Source: Actinomucor elegans
Lineage: Eukaryota > Mucoromycota > Mucoromycetes > Mucorales > Mucoraceae
Direction: 5' to 3'
Length of the DNA: 64,000 nt
NCBI GenBank assembly: GCA_026027325.1
Contig: JAMSLZ010000004.1
Span: 2,852,001 to 2,916,000 of the forward strand
The position numbers were made by a program, and so were the translations under genes. The notes beneath the pieces were generated by a model that saw only the letters and a program-made list of their open reading frames with translations, did no database searches and was not told the DNA's origin. Each line of letters starts with the position of its first letter. Position 1 is the stretch's first letter. Shown piece after piece: positions 33,286-44,978 of the stretch.

Positions 33286-34214
33286 ATGTCTAATCTCAAG
33301 AAAGAATCATCGACTCCAATAAAAAGCTCGTCTAACTTGTATGACAATCATCAAACGAACGCAAAGCTAATCAACGACTCCAATTCTACACATACACCGT
33401 GCACTCGCCTTTCTCGAGTGGCAATTGATTCCCAATCGAATCCTCCCTGCAAACGCATTCGCACAACTCATTCTCAAAGACCAGCAATGAACTTTAACGA
33501 TAAATTGATACAAGCCTTAGGCGAAGAAGGAATATCAAATCCCAACTTGAGCATGGCATTTGGCGGGAATCGAATCCGTATGACTAATAAAGTAATAACA
33601 CTTTCATTGTTATCGAATAATGAAATTAAACTCATAATTGCAACTAGGGGAATCAAAACAATTATTGCTTTTCTGAAGATAAATATAGCAGTGATGAAGA
33701 TGATTTATTTTCTTCTAGTTCATACCTAATACCCTCGCTATATTGCATTAAAACGGTCAATAGCAAACAGAATATTTTTGATGAAGATAATAGTAGTGAT
33801 GAAGAGAACCCTTCTCTACTCTCTTCTAGCTTATTTCCAGTATCTTCACCTGACAGTAATAAAACAGCCAACAGCAAACGGGATCTTTTTAATGAAAATA
33901 ATGAAGAGGGTGATGCAAAACAGAATCGTCCTGATATGGATAATGAAAATCGCAAGGCAGAAATAACTGACAAAAGTAAAGTTTATGATCATACCACCAG
34001 CTGGCTATCGTGTATATATCATGATTCTTTATCCAATATCAGTAATAGTCGTAACAGGGATTATAATCAACATATTGACGAGGAAAAAGCGGATGAAGAG
34101 AATAGACCGCCTAAAAGGAAGGTGGCATTATCAAACAGTAAATCACGCAAAATGCGCATTATGGGTACGCTGTTACCACGAATTCCGGCCTTTAAACGTA
34201 AAGGCAACTTGTAA
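33286..34214 (+). CDS. Orphan acidic/basic nuclear-like protein with an internal ~36-residue repeat
   Basis: Two exons (33286-33591, 33648-34214) give 290 residues starting MSNLKKESSTPIK. The ATG at 33286 is the first in frame. The frame continues across the 56-nt intron without loss. Two imperfect tandem units begin at SSDEDDLFSSSSYLIP and SSDEENPSLLSSSLFP. Each runs to an NSKxxxF-type end (NSKQNIFDEDN, NSKRDLFNENN). Further on there is a basic cluster, RPPKRKVALSNSKSRKMR, that could be a nuclear localisation signal. The C-terminus is GTLLPRIPAFKRKGNL. No known domain was recognised. A regulatory or chromatin role would be guesswork. Confidence 0.65.
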
Positions 34215-35664
34215 TTTCTGACTATTTCCTTTAAAGTACAGCTACCTAGCTGTATTATCTTTTTTTTTTTTCACATACACTCACACACACTCTCTCTCTC
34301 TCTTTTTCTCTCTCTCTCTATATATATACTATATAAACATGTTCACTTTTTTCGCACATTTTAACTTGCGTTTTGAAAAGAATAATGAATAATTTATCAA
34401 GAATCTGTGCAAACCTAGTCCTTTTTTCTTAACTCCCAAAGAAAAATTGCATTCAAAACAAGATCAATTCATTTATAAAAGGCAATATGGGCCGTGAAAA
34501 TTTGATTAAACTTCAATATATAGAATAATAAATTAGACGCTGAGAGTCAATGATTTGGATAATATACTTTACATTTTGCAATGATCAGTAGTATTAGCGG
34601 ATATTAATTATATTATTATGTGCTTGGGCCACTCGTACCTTCCGATCTATGAGCTGCAATTGTTATATCTTCGACTGTTTCTGATTTACGCCACAAGATA
34701 TTACTAGCAAAAGCTCAAGATAAAATGCTTACGTTTATCAGAACCGTGATTTGGCTAAAAGTGAACAAATATACTATACTTCAGTAACTAACTGCAAAAT
34801 AAATAATACACTTCATGTAACCAAGATCTAATGATTTATAGATCGCTTAATCAATCCCGACCAAATATCGTATCTTAATATCAGTTTATATACGCGCCAA
34901 ACGAGTTAATGCGAGTTCTAAAAACTTGAATTGAAGATAAGATGACAAATTTATAACTCAGATTAACTTTCTTGGAGCCTAATAATGAAATAAAGAACGG
35001 CTCAATTTAGTGTTATGGTTAGTGTTGTTACATTGGGAGCCAATTTATCAAACCAATTACTGTATATGAAACAGTTGATTTAAAGCAATGCAAACGGTAA
35101 CACGTATACCTATATAATAAGGGGAATACTATGTGAATCGAATCCACCCCTTGATTTAGATGATAAACAGTGATACCTTGAAACTGGAATCATTTCAACC
35201 CACCTAAACCGGTTTTTTTTGGGGCTAACCTTCAGGGTTTAAATAAAGAAGTTTAGTAAAAGGATGGCATATATGCTAGATTTCTTGTTTGTATATAGTA
35301 ACCATCTTATTGACAAGTCTTGTCGCTATTGTCAGGATGTCCTTTTGATCGACACACACAATAGGACTGTTGTACAGGGAGTTCGATCAATTGTTATCCA
35401 AACAAACCGTTTTCCTATGGAGAGCTGTACTTCGATTGATTTAGGCTAATAGAAGATCTTAAAGGAGATAGATTAATTTAGATTCCTAATCCATCTGTTA
35501 TAGGGATAACCTAAAAAAAAAAATGCTATGAAGCTAACCTTGAAGGAGTTCACTAAGTGTGAAAACAGGATTATAGGTTCAAGACAAAAAAGCAAACAAA
35601 TAGTTTATTCTTTTAGGGAGTGAATTAAGAAAGCTAGGGTAATGATGGTAAATAAGTAAAATAG
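34215..35664. other. intergenic with simple repeats and a repeat copy
   Basis: T-run plus (CA)n/(CT)n/(TA)n simple repeats at 34260-34330, and a dispersed-repeat copy at 34831-34885. No gene seen. Confidence 0.5.
34831..34885 (+). repeat. dispersed ~95-bp repeat, copy 10 (left half)
   Basis: GATTTATAGATC, TTAATCAATCCCGACCAAA, TATCGTATCTTAATA. The left end is identical to copies 4 and 6. Confidence 0.6.
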
Positions 35665-37062
35665 TTAACCGTGCAATGGTTTGGCGCTTATTTGTGAGAT
35701 TTGAGTGGATCTGACACTTTCTCCACCACTACTCCCTTCTTCTTCGTGGTTCAATTTACTGTCTCGATCCAACTGGATTGAAGCAAAATCGAATTTAGCT
35801 GGGTGGTGTTTATCGTTAGCACAGGGATCAGCGGCGTCAAAGGTAAGTTCAGCAGACATATGATCTGCAGTATACAAGGTCTTGTTTTTGCCATTAACGT
35901 CTTTACTATTGCCACTATGGCTGTTGGTAGTAACCTATACAAAGTTTTGTTAGTAAAAAAAAAAAAAAAAAATCTTGTTTAAAAGTGGGTTTAGACATAC
36001 CCAATGTACAGTAAGGACGTTAATCTATTCATATGCATGAAAAAACATTAGTAACACGCGAGTATACTTTAAAAAAAAACAACACAAACTTACAGTTACA
36101 TCTACAGTACACATGGTAAGACAAACCAAACCTCTTTCGTGTCCTTTGGTAATAACGACTACCAAGACATTGGCAAAGGAAATCAACAAAGACACGACAG
36201 ATGCGACCAAAGTACGACGAGCCAACTTATAAAGTCTAGATCTTTTCCAGTTTGCTCTGGAAGTGAGACCTATGTTCATTAACGGAGCCATGAAAAGCCA
36301 TGTAAGGTACAAATTGAGAAGCTATTAAATGCATATTAGCTGCAAAAACAAAAGAATTCGTTACTGCTTGAATCTTACGAAATCGTAAACCTAGAATTCA
36401 ATGCTATTAGATTTATATGTATTTATATATAACAATAAGACTTACCAGTAGAGGGACACTAGCAACTAACTGTAAACCAATAGTACATTTGCCATCAGGC
36501 TCAAGATAAATGTTTCTGTAGGTCAACTATCAAATAAGATTAGCAACATCAATAGATGATATATTGACTGGGTCATTACCATTAGAGCGAAAATAATGAT
36601 GTAAGGACATAAAAGTACAAGATGAAATCGGTATATACAGGTCTTGAAACGTGGTGTTTTGACAGCTGTGACCAAGTGAATACGTTCAATCAACCAAGCG
36701 TACACTACGATTTTACTGCCAGCGTAAAAGATATCACAAGAAAGCATACCCAAGGTACACGAAGTCATGTTATCTGACAAATGGATGAGTCTTCAATTGA
36801 ATTCATAGATGAGATACTCACTATTGTTGGTAGATACTACGACTGCAGAAGTAGTGGCAAACGCCCAGGACATTAGATATAGAATAATAACCATTACACG
36901 GCCATAATTGATGGTCTTGAGTGTTTCACCGAATGTCTTTGAGCCAATAGCAGTGGCCAAGACAGTAATGCATACAAGCGAAATGAATTCAGAGATGATC
37001 TCCAACACGTCAGGCCCCACAATGCCGAGATCAATATGAATTGGGCTAGAAGATTCTACCAT
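35665..37062 (-). CDS. Seven-transmembrane receptor-like protein
   Basis: Six exons (high to low) give 345 residues: 36822-37062, 36580-36773, 36446-36526, 36094-36321, 36001-36024, 35665-35934. Seven hydrophobic segments are readable: ISLVCITVLATAIG; VMVIILYLMSWAFATTSAVV; FYAGSKIVVYAWL; LVLLCPYIIIFALMV; LQLVASVPLLLLNLYLTWLF; TLVASVVSLLISFANVLVV; CLTMCTVDVTINVLTV. Segment 3 ends in IERIHLV, placed like the DRY region of GPCRs. The roughly 90-residue C-terminal tail is hydrophilic and Ser-rich (SSGGESVRSTQISQIS), as in regulated receptors. No pheromone (STE2/STE3) or cAMP-receptor signature was found. The GPCR assignment therefore rests on topology alone. A TATA element lies about 60 bp upstream. 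Confidence 0.75.
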
Positions 37063-37120
37063 GATATATGATAATAATAATAAAAAGAAGAAACAAAAGG
37101 AATATGCATATCGATTTGTC

Positions 37121-37127
37121 TTTTATA
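37121..37127 (-). promoter_or_regulatory. TATA-like element of the 7TM gene
   Basis: TATAAAA on the minus strand, about 60 bp before the ATG at 37062. Confidence 0.45.
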
Positions 37128-37256
37128 CATGATCGACCTGCTGGAAAAAAAAAAAAACTTTTCTCCTATTACAAAAAACCAAGAAGCATTGTATGACAAA
37201 AAGAGGGAGTTTTTAAACATAGGGAGCTTTTATGTAGTGAATGTATATACACAGTT

Positions 37257-37950
37257 TTATTTCTTCTTGCTGTTAGCAGCTTTCTTTTCTTGTTCCTCCA
37301 TTTTCAACAGGTCTTCTTCAGCCTTTTTGGCTTCTTTAGCACGCTTTTCTTGTTCTTTGATTTCGTTTTCTTTAGCTTCCTTGGCCTCTCTTTCATCCTC
37401 TCTCTTCTTGCGTAGCGCTTCCTGTTCCAACATTAACTTCATATCAGCTTGCATTTGCTTTTGCTTTTCATGTTCCAGCATTTGTGCTGCTGTACTAAAG
37501 ATAGTCTGTCCCCATCCTTCCTTGAACGTATTGGCTTCCATAGCAATCTCTTGTAATTCAGCTGTAATTTCTTGCTCGGCAGCACTAAACTCGCGCCAAA
37601 GATCATCACCTATACTACCTGTCTTCATCAATTGCTGAAGAGCAGGTTTCTCTTGCTGTACCTGGACAAGACGACGGACAGCTTCCATAGCACGACGTAA
37701 AAGTGAGGCACGTAAATGGTGTTCAGGAACAGCAGGCTCACTATTCAAAAGAGCAATATATTCTTCTTTTTGAGTGTTGATAGGAAACCAAGCTTCAAAA
37801 GACTGCACCACTAGTAAAAAGATGAGTTAATGACTCATAAAGTCTCATTTCGAACAACTTACTTGTAGCTCTACGGTATACATACGAGAATGCACTCATA
37901 GCAGCAATACAGCCGCCAAGATACACAGTGGGTAATAACAAAGAACTCAT
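37257..37950 (-). CDS. SEC66: Sec66/Sec71 subunit of the Sec62-Sec63 translocation complex
   Basis: ER membrane component that helps post-translational protein translocation. Two exons (37863-37950, 37257-37810) give 213 residues. The N-terminal signal-anchor, TVYLGGCIAAMSAFSYVYRR, is followed by a cytosolic domain. That domain has SFEAWFPINTQKEEYIALL, LRASLLRRAMEAVRRLV, GSIGDDLWREFSAAEQEI and NTFKEGWGQTIFSTAAQM, the Sec66 signature order. The tail is a Lys/Glu-rich helix (KEQEKRAKEAKKAEE). The single intron splits codon 30 and has ordinary GT-AG ends. It lies between two other minus-strand genes, 142 bp after the histone-fold gene and about 195 bp before the 7TM gene. Confidence 0.93.
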
Positions 37951-38092
37951 ATTTCAATAGAACAAAGAAAAACGTGTAGTGAATAAAAGAGAAAAAAGAC
38001 ACGATGTTAGGCCTTAAAGCTTGAGGATTCATGATGTTTAGACTTTTGATTGGATGGAATATCATTATTGTGACTTAATTTATTTATTGTAT

Positions 38093-41000
38093 TTATTCTC
38101 CAAGAAGCCATTCTACAATGGCCGTTTCTTCTTGCTCGTCCCACTCGTCGTCTTGCAAGAACCATTCTTCGTCACCGTCTACCAAGCCATGCTCTTCATC
38201 ATCGTCATCATTATTTATTGCAGATGATTTTTTTGACTTGGTAGACTTGTTTTCTTCCTCTTCTTCTTCAGGATGTTCAGTCTGTACACCTTGATCAATA
38301 CCTACAGCGCGATGTACAGGCACAGACAGTGTTTTCTTGGGTCCTGCCGTCAATACACTTGATTTTCTTTCAATAGCAGAAGGATCTTGTTGAAGATACA
38401 AGAATCTTTCTCTTCTTGGCATATGAGAAACGCGTTGATGCGCTACATCGTCCAGCGAGGAAGCGCGTTCGAATTTAAGCACCTTATCTAACACAGCATT
38501 GTTATTATTGGTAGCAGCAACAGTAGCAGTAGCAGTAGCAGTAGCAGCAGCAGTACTACTACCATCAGCGTTTTGTTGCTCTTGCATTTGCTGTTGACGC
38601 AATTGACGCAAGACAGAACGACGATGAGAAGCAGGGGGAATGACTTGCTGAGGTTCTTCTGTTTTCAAGATATCATCCCATTGTTTGATAGATACACTGA
38701 CAGAACCCACATTGGATACACGTTGACGTAAGATAATATCTTGATGTTTTTCTGTAGCATAACTTTCGTGTAATGAACGGCGACGATGGTTACCTACCAT
38801 GGAAGCGCGTTTGGCGACCATGCTGGAAGGTCTTTCAGGTGACAAAGCGGCTGATTTCTTGATGCGAGGCACAACGGCCGGTTGTTCATTAGCCTCTGAA
38901 GTAGGTGTAGGTTCTGTTTTAGCAAGATCTTCGTTTGCATTATCGAATCGAACTTGTCTGCTAGTAGCAGTCGCGGCACCAGCTTCCTCTTTTTTGTCGA
39001 GCGATTGAGGCTCAGCAGTTATCGTAACAGCTTCGACAGCTGTTGCTTGTTGATTGAACTTTTTCTTTTCTTCTTCTACTACGGCAACAGCGGATGCTGG
39101 CATAGGTTCATCCAATTCCTGCTGTTGCTTCTGCTTCTGCTCTTGCTGCTCTTGCAATTGCTGCTGCAATTCCTGTTCTTCTTTCAATTTACGCAAATTC
39201 TCGCGACTCTTCTTACTGCTGACACTGCTTCTACGAATCACCATGCCATTGGTATTCATGATCGTGCCAGACTTGGTAGGGCGAGGCAAAGGTGGTTCCT
39301 GGACCGATTTGACCGATGGCGATGCAGATATAATGGGCGAAGGCATACTAGCCATCGAAGAAATAGCAGATGATAATGAATCGCTACTGCCACTATTGCT
39401 ATGTGTAGATGATGGCAAGGAAGGTTTGACATAGGTTGCTTTAGGTGAAGAAGGCAACTTGGTTAATGGTGTTGGTGTCTTGGGCGATTCAACAGGTGAT
39501 GGTAATTTGGATAAAGGCGTGGGTGTCTTTTTGATGGGCGAGGCAACAGCAGTAGCAGCGGCGGAGGCGGGGGTGGATGTACTGGGCGAAACAACCTTAG
39601 TTTGAGAATTGGATTTCACCATAGGTGTAGAAGTAGTGGTAGAAGCCTTTTTGACAGGCGTTGCAATGGGGATTGTTGGTGAAAGTTCGACAGTAGAACC
39701 GATTGCGCTTGTAGGGGGTCGAGGAGCGTCGCGAGGGTTCTCGTATTTACTGGCTTCACTTACTGTAAAGTTCTTTTTGCTCAAAGGCGATGTAGGTGTC
39801 TGAGGAAACGTGCTAATTTTTGGTACATCAATGCCCATCTTTTGCTCTGGCGTATCTGCTAGCATATCACTATTACTGTTGGATGTAGGTAAAGACGTAG
39901 ATGAAGCAGAAATGCGTGGCATGGATTGAGACTTCTTGGTGGTAGTAGTTTTGGTACTAGAAGAAGTGTTTTGACGTACAAGTGGCGATGAAGGTCTTGT
40001 GGCATTGACTGCAGATAATCGAGGAGAAGAAGTCGATCTTCGTTCCCAAGTTAAAGGGGGCGGTGAAAGTTCATCTTTGGTTTGGTCTTTAATTTCGATG
40101 GACCTTAATCGATTAGGTGTTAAAGAGACTTTGACAGTGCCGCCTGATTTGATCAGATCATCAAAATTCATAGTAGTGGCCGGAGATGCATCTGGATCGT
40201 AGCCTGCAAGTGGGGAATCACCACGTGGTACATCTCCACTAAATGAATTTCGATTGTTTTTGAACAAATGAAAAGTAGACTTTCTATTATTACTGGTATT
40301 ATTGTTACTAGAATATGACATGGCGGACTGAGGGCGTTCTGAAATTTTGGAGCCAGTCGAAATGGTGCTTTTACGTGGGTTATTATCATCGAAATAGTCC
40401 AAATCAAGATCGTCAAATGCAATATCCAGAAATGAGCCAGTTTCAGCTGTGTAACATTGAAGGTGGTTATTATTTTATATATATACTATAGTGCAAATAT
40501 ACTTACTATTGTCAGGTAGATAACTTTTTCTAGTTTGATTAGGAGCAGCAGGTGGTAAATAAGAAGCTCTGTATCGATTAAATGTATTATTATTCAAGAA
40601 TCCAGCTCTTCTCTATGATTTTTTTTTTAAAAAAAAAAAAAGAATTAGTTTCAAACAACAAATGGTAAGCGTATTTGTAGTGTAATTACCTCCATCTTTT
40701 CTCTTAAATCCATTTTATTAAACACATTGCCCAACTGGATATCATCGATCAATGCTAAAAACACCTCTTTTACACGCACATAATCCGTATCTTCATGTTC
40801 TGCTGTCATTGCCACCGCTGTTAACAGATACTCTGCAATATGTTCCATCACCGTAGTTACATAAATCGCCACAATAGGCGAAATAATCACCTTCATATTC
40901 GCTTCATTGCGTTTATGTCGAATGCTTTTTTGTAGGTACAATTGATCATCTTTATCCGCTAATGTACAATATTCAAAACACTTTTCTCGAAGCAAAGGCA

Positions 41001-41396
41001 CGGCCTCTTCAAGAGGAAACTGGTCGTTTTCACCCAAACTTCGCATACGTTCGTAAAGCTCATAATCGATGGACTCGGTTTCAGTGAATGTCTTGACCTC
41101 GAGCTCAGCTTCCACAATCGCATTTTTGCCTAACGTGGATGGTAGTAAACTAAATACCACAGATTTTATTTGACTTAGATCCAGAGAAAGTGAGCAGCTC
41201 AACAAGAGCACGATAAACTCGTCCAGGAACTGATTTATAGCTTGTAAGGCGTCTGTAGAGACTCGAAAGGGACCAATCTCGGAGATGATGGCATTAGCAG
41301 CTCTTTGACAAATGTAGTGCTCATCTGATGGCCGAGATTAGTATATATTATTATAAATGATATATTTTTTCTTTCTATTTACTTACCTAGTGTCAT
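38093..41396 (-). CDS. Large disordered protein with two N-terminal histone-fold-like segments
   Basis: Four exons (41387-41396, 40690-41324, 40507-40612, 38093-40446) give 1034 residues. The first exon encodes only MTL plus one base. Residues about 4-75 read like a histone fold (ICQRAANAIISEIG, ALQAINQFLDEFIV). Residues about 135-205 closely follow H2A order: SPIVAIYVTTVMEHIAEYLL (cf. H2A PVYLAAVLEYLTAEIL), then YVRVKEVFLALIDDIQLGNV. Metazoan ABTB2/BTBD11 proteins carry a comparable pair, but no ankyrin or BTB domain follows here. The rest (about 250-1034) is Ser/Thr/Pro-rich disorder with many S/T-P sites, polyGln/Ala stretches, and a highly acidic C-terminus (DDDDEEHG, EEWFLQDDEWDEQEETAIVE). 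DNA binding is not implied; basic histone tails are absent. Function unknown. Confidence 0.78.
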
Positions 41397-42369
41397 TATT
41401 ATTATATTAATTTAATTATATGTATAAGTATATATGATTCTAATAAGGACAGTGTATATAAAGTGGTATATAATAGCTTTTCTATTGGCGAGAAACAAGC
41501 AAGGCGAGTTGATACATTGAAAGTCAAAGAGGTGAAAGAGAGAAAGAAAGAAAAGAGAAAGGTTCAATACTGAGTAAGAAAAAAGGTTGATTAATAGCTT
41601 GTGTAACTCATGTTTCATGAAAAGAAGAAGTTGGCTTGCCTATTAAAAACCATCTTCATGCTACTGTATACCTCATCTAAAATCACCCAAAGCGTGAAAG
41701 TATTCGTACATTCAATACACATGGCTTACAAACGACTTCTAACATAATGAACTCGATATTCGTTTCCAAATATGCACATATTCAATCTTTTGATTGGTAC
41801 AGCAAAACATACGAACAAACATTGCCTAAAGAAACGCGTGTACTGAATGATTGTATACATTAAAACTCATTTAAATTAGCAGTTTCCAGTAGATATAGTA
41901 GCCGATTCTGAGCATAGACTACTAATCAAATGTGGCATTTGACCAAGATCGGTCGAGATCTCACAGGTCGATGAGTGCATTGAGTTCATTCGTCTACAAC
42001 TAAACAATACGGGGGAATAAACAAACTACATTCCCACAAACATGGATTATGATTCAATGTAAGCGAGAACTAACCAGACACCTTGAATATAAAAAGGAAG
42101 AACCGATATGACTGAAGAGTCAGCATGAACAAAATCGATGAGTCTTACTCAAACCATAAATGCACGTTTTAAACTATTTTAGCTTGCAAATGGTCTACAC
42201 TATCTACAGTCGTTTATTGTTTTGTATGTAAGGGGCCAAACCTAGTATCTATTTTGTTTGTTCCTTGCGAACAGACATTGAACATTTGCTTTTACCTTGG
42301 ATATAATTGGACAAGATGAGTTGTAGTTGTTGATTCTTGTATCAACATATCTACAGTTGATCTAATTTC
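41397..42369. other. intergenic with a full-length repeat copy
   Basis: No gene seen. Dispersed-repeat copy at 41882-41975. Confidence 0.5.
41882..41975 (-). repeat. dispersed ~95-bp repeat, copy 11
   Basis: On the minus strand: CGACCGATCTTGGTCAAA, TGCCACATTTGATTAGTAG, CTATGCTCAGAATCGGC, TACTATATCTACTGG. Confidence 0.65.
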
Positions 42370-43840
42370 AGAAGAGCTTATGGTCATCTTTTCTTTAAAG
42401 CCGCCAATTTTCCGTCTTTGCTAAAATAAGACAGACGTCAATATGACTTACTCTAAAACTCATCGCCCCAGGTTTTCTTACATTTTCATTGATATAGGTT
42501 TGAAAAACATCGACAAGTGCATCCTCGTTTGACAAAAGAACGCTAAAAGTTATCTCATACGTATGTTAAAATAAGCGTTTATGATCAAGCACATTCATTG
42601 CTCCTACAAGATTATACATGAGTCTAAAAGAGACGCATCCTGGAACGCAAAGACTACGGTTGGAATCAAATAGCATATTTAGATCTGCATGAACACAATC
42701 GCCATTTATGCTATCAAACATGATACTCATAGTATGTCTATCACTAAGTCTACAAGTAAAAGGAAGCATAAGAAAAAAAAAGTTTGGTATAGCTAGATTA
42801 TAGATTTTTACTTGATGGTATATCTTAAAATAGACATGACGACAAATGTTTTGACACATCTAGTACGGCTATCAAGCCATTGGTTTGGATCAAAGAACGT
42901 GTCTAAGAACTATCTATAAAATACAGGCAGACACCTGATAAGGATTAGTATTAGCAGCTGTTTGATTTCAGAGTTCAATCCCAAGCTCACTCTGGTAAAA
43001 TTTACTCCTTAAACAACATTGTTTTGTATTCAGAATGAAGATTTTGATGGGTGCGTATGTGTTGACATATTTCTTGATTCTGTAGGCACGTTTGGTCAAT
43101 CTTGGCAGAAAATATAATACTTCATTACCTACAGCAGTTGAATCAATACCGTTAGCGACTCAAATATCACTTACCACTTCTTTTAAGGGCACTAGATTAT
43201 CTGCCCACTCAATCAAGCCCCAATCTGGATCTAACGGAATAACTTCACATGTTCTTATATCTAGAACAATGTCAGTTTTCTTGTGTGTATATATATCATC
43301 CTATTTCATGAAAACCATACATAAATCCTTTTTTCAAGATTCCTTGTTCTTTTTGAGACAATGATTGGTCATACAGCTGAACTCCATAGCAAAGGCGTTC
43401 TTGTACAGTTTGTCTCCTTTTTTAATCAAAATCAATACATGTTGCTATCAGAGCCGACAATAGAAATACACTTAGGCTTTTTTAAGGAATTTATGACAAA
43501 CACCCTCTTTTCGAAGCCAACAAAAAAATGGGTTATTTTTGGGAAATCCTCTTGAAGAGTTTTATGCTCAATGTTGTTTTGAATAACTTCAGGAACTGGA
43601 GGTAATAGAATACTTTCCTTTGGGAAAACAATACGAGACCTCTCAAGTTGTACAGCGCTTAATTCATTTTCTGTAGATAAATCACAGAAATCTTTCCCAA
43701 GATCAATAGCAAAGCTCACTCCTTGTGAATAAATAGTTTTAGTAGATCAGCCATTGGGCATCCATAGTACATAATGTTTTACCTTGATGACCCTTGCGAG
43801 AACCGTGTTTGGGCTCTTATCCTAATGAATGAAGAATATG
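42370..43840 (-). pseudogene. Decayed ATR/MEC1 (PIKK) kinase-domain relic
   Basis: Minus-strand segments follow the order of the C-terminal half of an ATR/Mec1/Rad3 checkpoint kinase. From 43840 down: HKSPNTVLARVIKV; DFPKITHFFVGFEKRVFVIN; SLKKPKCISIVGSDSNMY; a frame change to MEFSCMTNHCLKKNKES; RTCEVIPLDPDWGLIEWADN; CVKTFVVMSILRYTIKLSDRH; SIMFDSINGDCVHADLNMLF; SNEDALVDVFQTYINENV; and an eroded FATC-like STVDMLIQESTTTTHLVQLY. Stops and frameshifts interrupt it (after NMY, KNKES, and HKRLF). The catalytic loop keeps DRH, but the neighbouring Gly is Ser, and the DFN position reads DLN. Old GT-AG boundaries are still recognisable. The functional parent copy is presumably elsewhere in the genome. 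Confidence 0.85.
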
Positions 43841-44924
43841 TTGGTGTACTACTGATAAAGACTACCTAAAGCTACTTAAATAAATCAAATGGTTGCAAAT
43901 CTGGATTTGCCGTATCAAAATACTAAGATGTTAGCTTTTGTTGTGTCTAATTGCGTTTTGTAAATACGACTCTACAATTAATTAATGGTTTATAGTCAAA
44001 ATAGTTTATACTGTTCTTTAATTTATTTTTCAGCAGCTTGTTATTTATTCAAGACTAGCGATAAGTTACGAGCATATGATATTGAAGTAAATTATTTTGT
44101 AGAGTAGCAGAATAATTTTCAACATATCAAATATCACATCTGGCTACACTCTATGGTACGTAGATCACTGCACCACAACACTTTTTATCTCGAAAAACAA
44201 AAATTCAAGCGTAGTTGCACTCATCTTGGAACATATTCAAGAATTTTTTTTTTTTTTTGTATGAATAGCCATCAAATATGAAAATGAATAATTTTTGAGG
44301 ACTCTCCTCAGGAACTTGTTTAAACACCAGATCCCACCTTTACGTTTATTTTGAGACTATTAGTGATAAACCTAAGGTATAGTTTATAGACATGTAGCAA
44401 ATCCACAATAAGTAGAAATAGCGTAAATAATTTCAGTGTAATTTGATTAAAATAAAATATTTGAATTGTGATTGCATTTTAATATTACTCGAGAATTGAC
44501 TATTTGCAAACAAAACACTGAAATAGAGGGTATTAGAATTATATTTGCAACACATCGCGTGTATAAATATGTTATATAAATGTTGGTAAAACGCTTGTTG
44601 TATATAGACGATGTTGTGATGGTAAAAAGCAAATTTTTGAAAAAAAAAAAAAGATTCCTAAGGATTCTCAAGGATTACGGTTTCAAATTTGGTGCCTAAC
44701 AAGTAACTTTGATATTCTTGCGGTGACTGATAACATTGCATAATTATATCTATAATTTCATGACAAATCGAGGTCTTCGAGCAAATCTATAGAAAATTTG
44801 TTCCCTTTCTAATAAACTACATTAAGAGTTATATGTTGATGAAGACATGGGCTAGCAGATTCCTAGAATAGAGTGCGTTGTAAAGTAAATTAAGATACAG
44901 ATGGATCAGATTACAAAACAGACC

Positions 44925-44978
44925 CAGAGAAATATTACATTATGCCATCTTTGCAGTTGAAACGCCAATATTTCTCTG
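44925..44978. repeat. 12-bp perfect inverted repeat with 30-nt loop
   Basis: CAGAGAAATATT at 44925-44936 and its exact complement AATATTTCTCTG at 44967-44978. Confidence 0.8.

Noticed and set aside
35120..35200. Possible tRNA, because of a GAATCGAATCC-like box
   Set aside because: No cloverleaf could be drawn on either strand and no A-box lies at a proper distance.
37129..37638. 169-codon plus-strand open frame, Ser/Cys/Phe-rich
   Set aside because: Antisense of the Lys/Glu-rich tail of Sec66.
38799..39434. Several plus-strand open frames rich in Phe/Leu/Cys
   Set aside because: Antisense shadows of the Gln/Glu/Lys-rich disordered tail of the histone-fold protein.
42566..42859. 97-codon minus-strand frame as an independent small gene
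   Set aside because: It is a piece of the ATR/MEC1 relic (kinase loop region) bounded by disabled positions.
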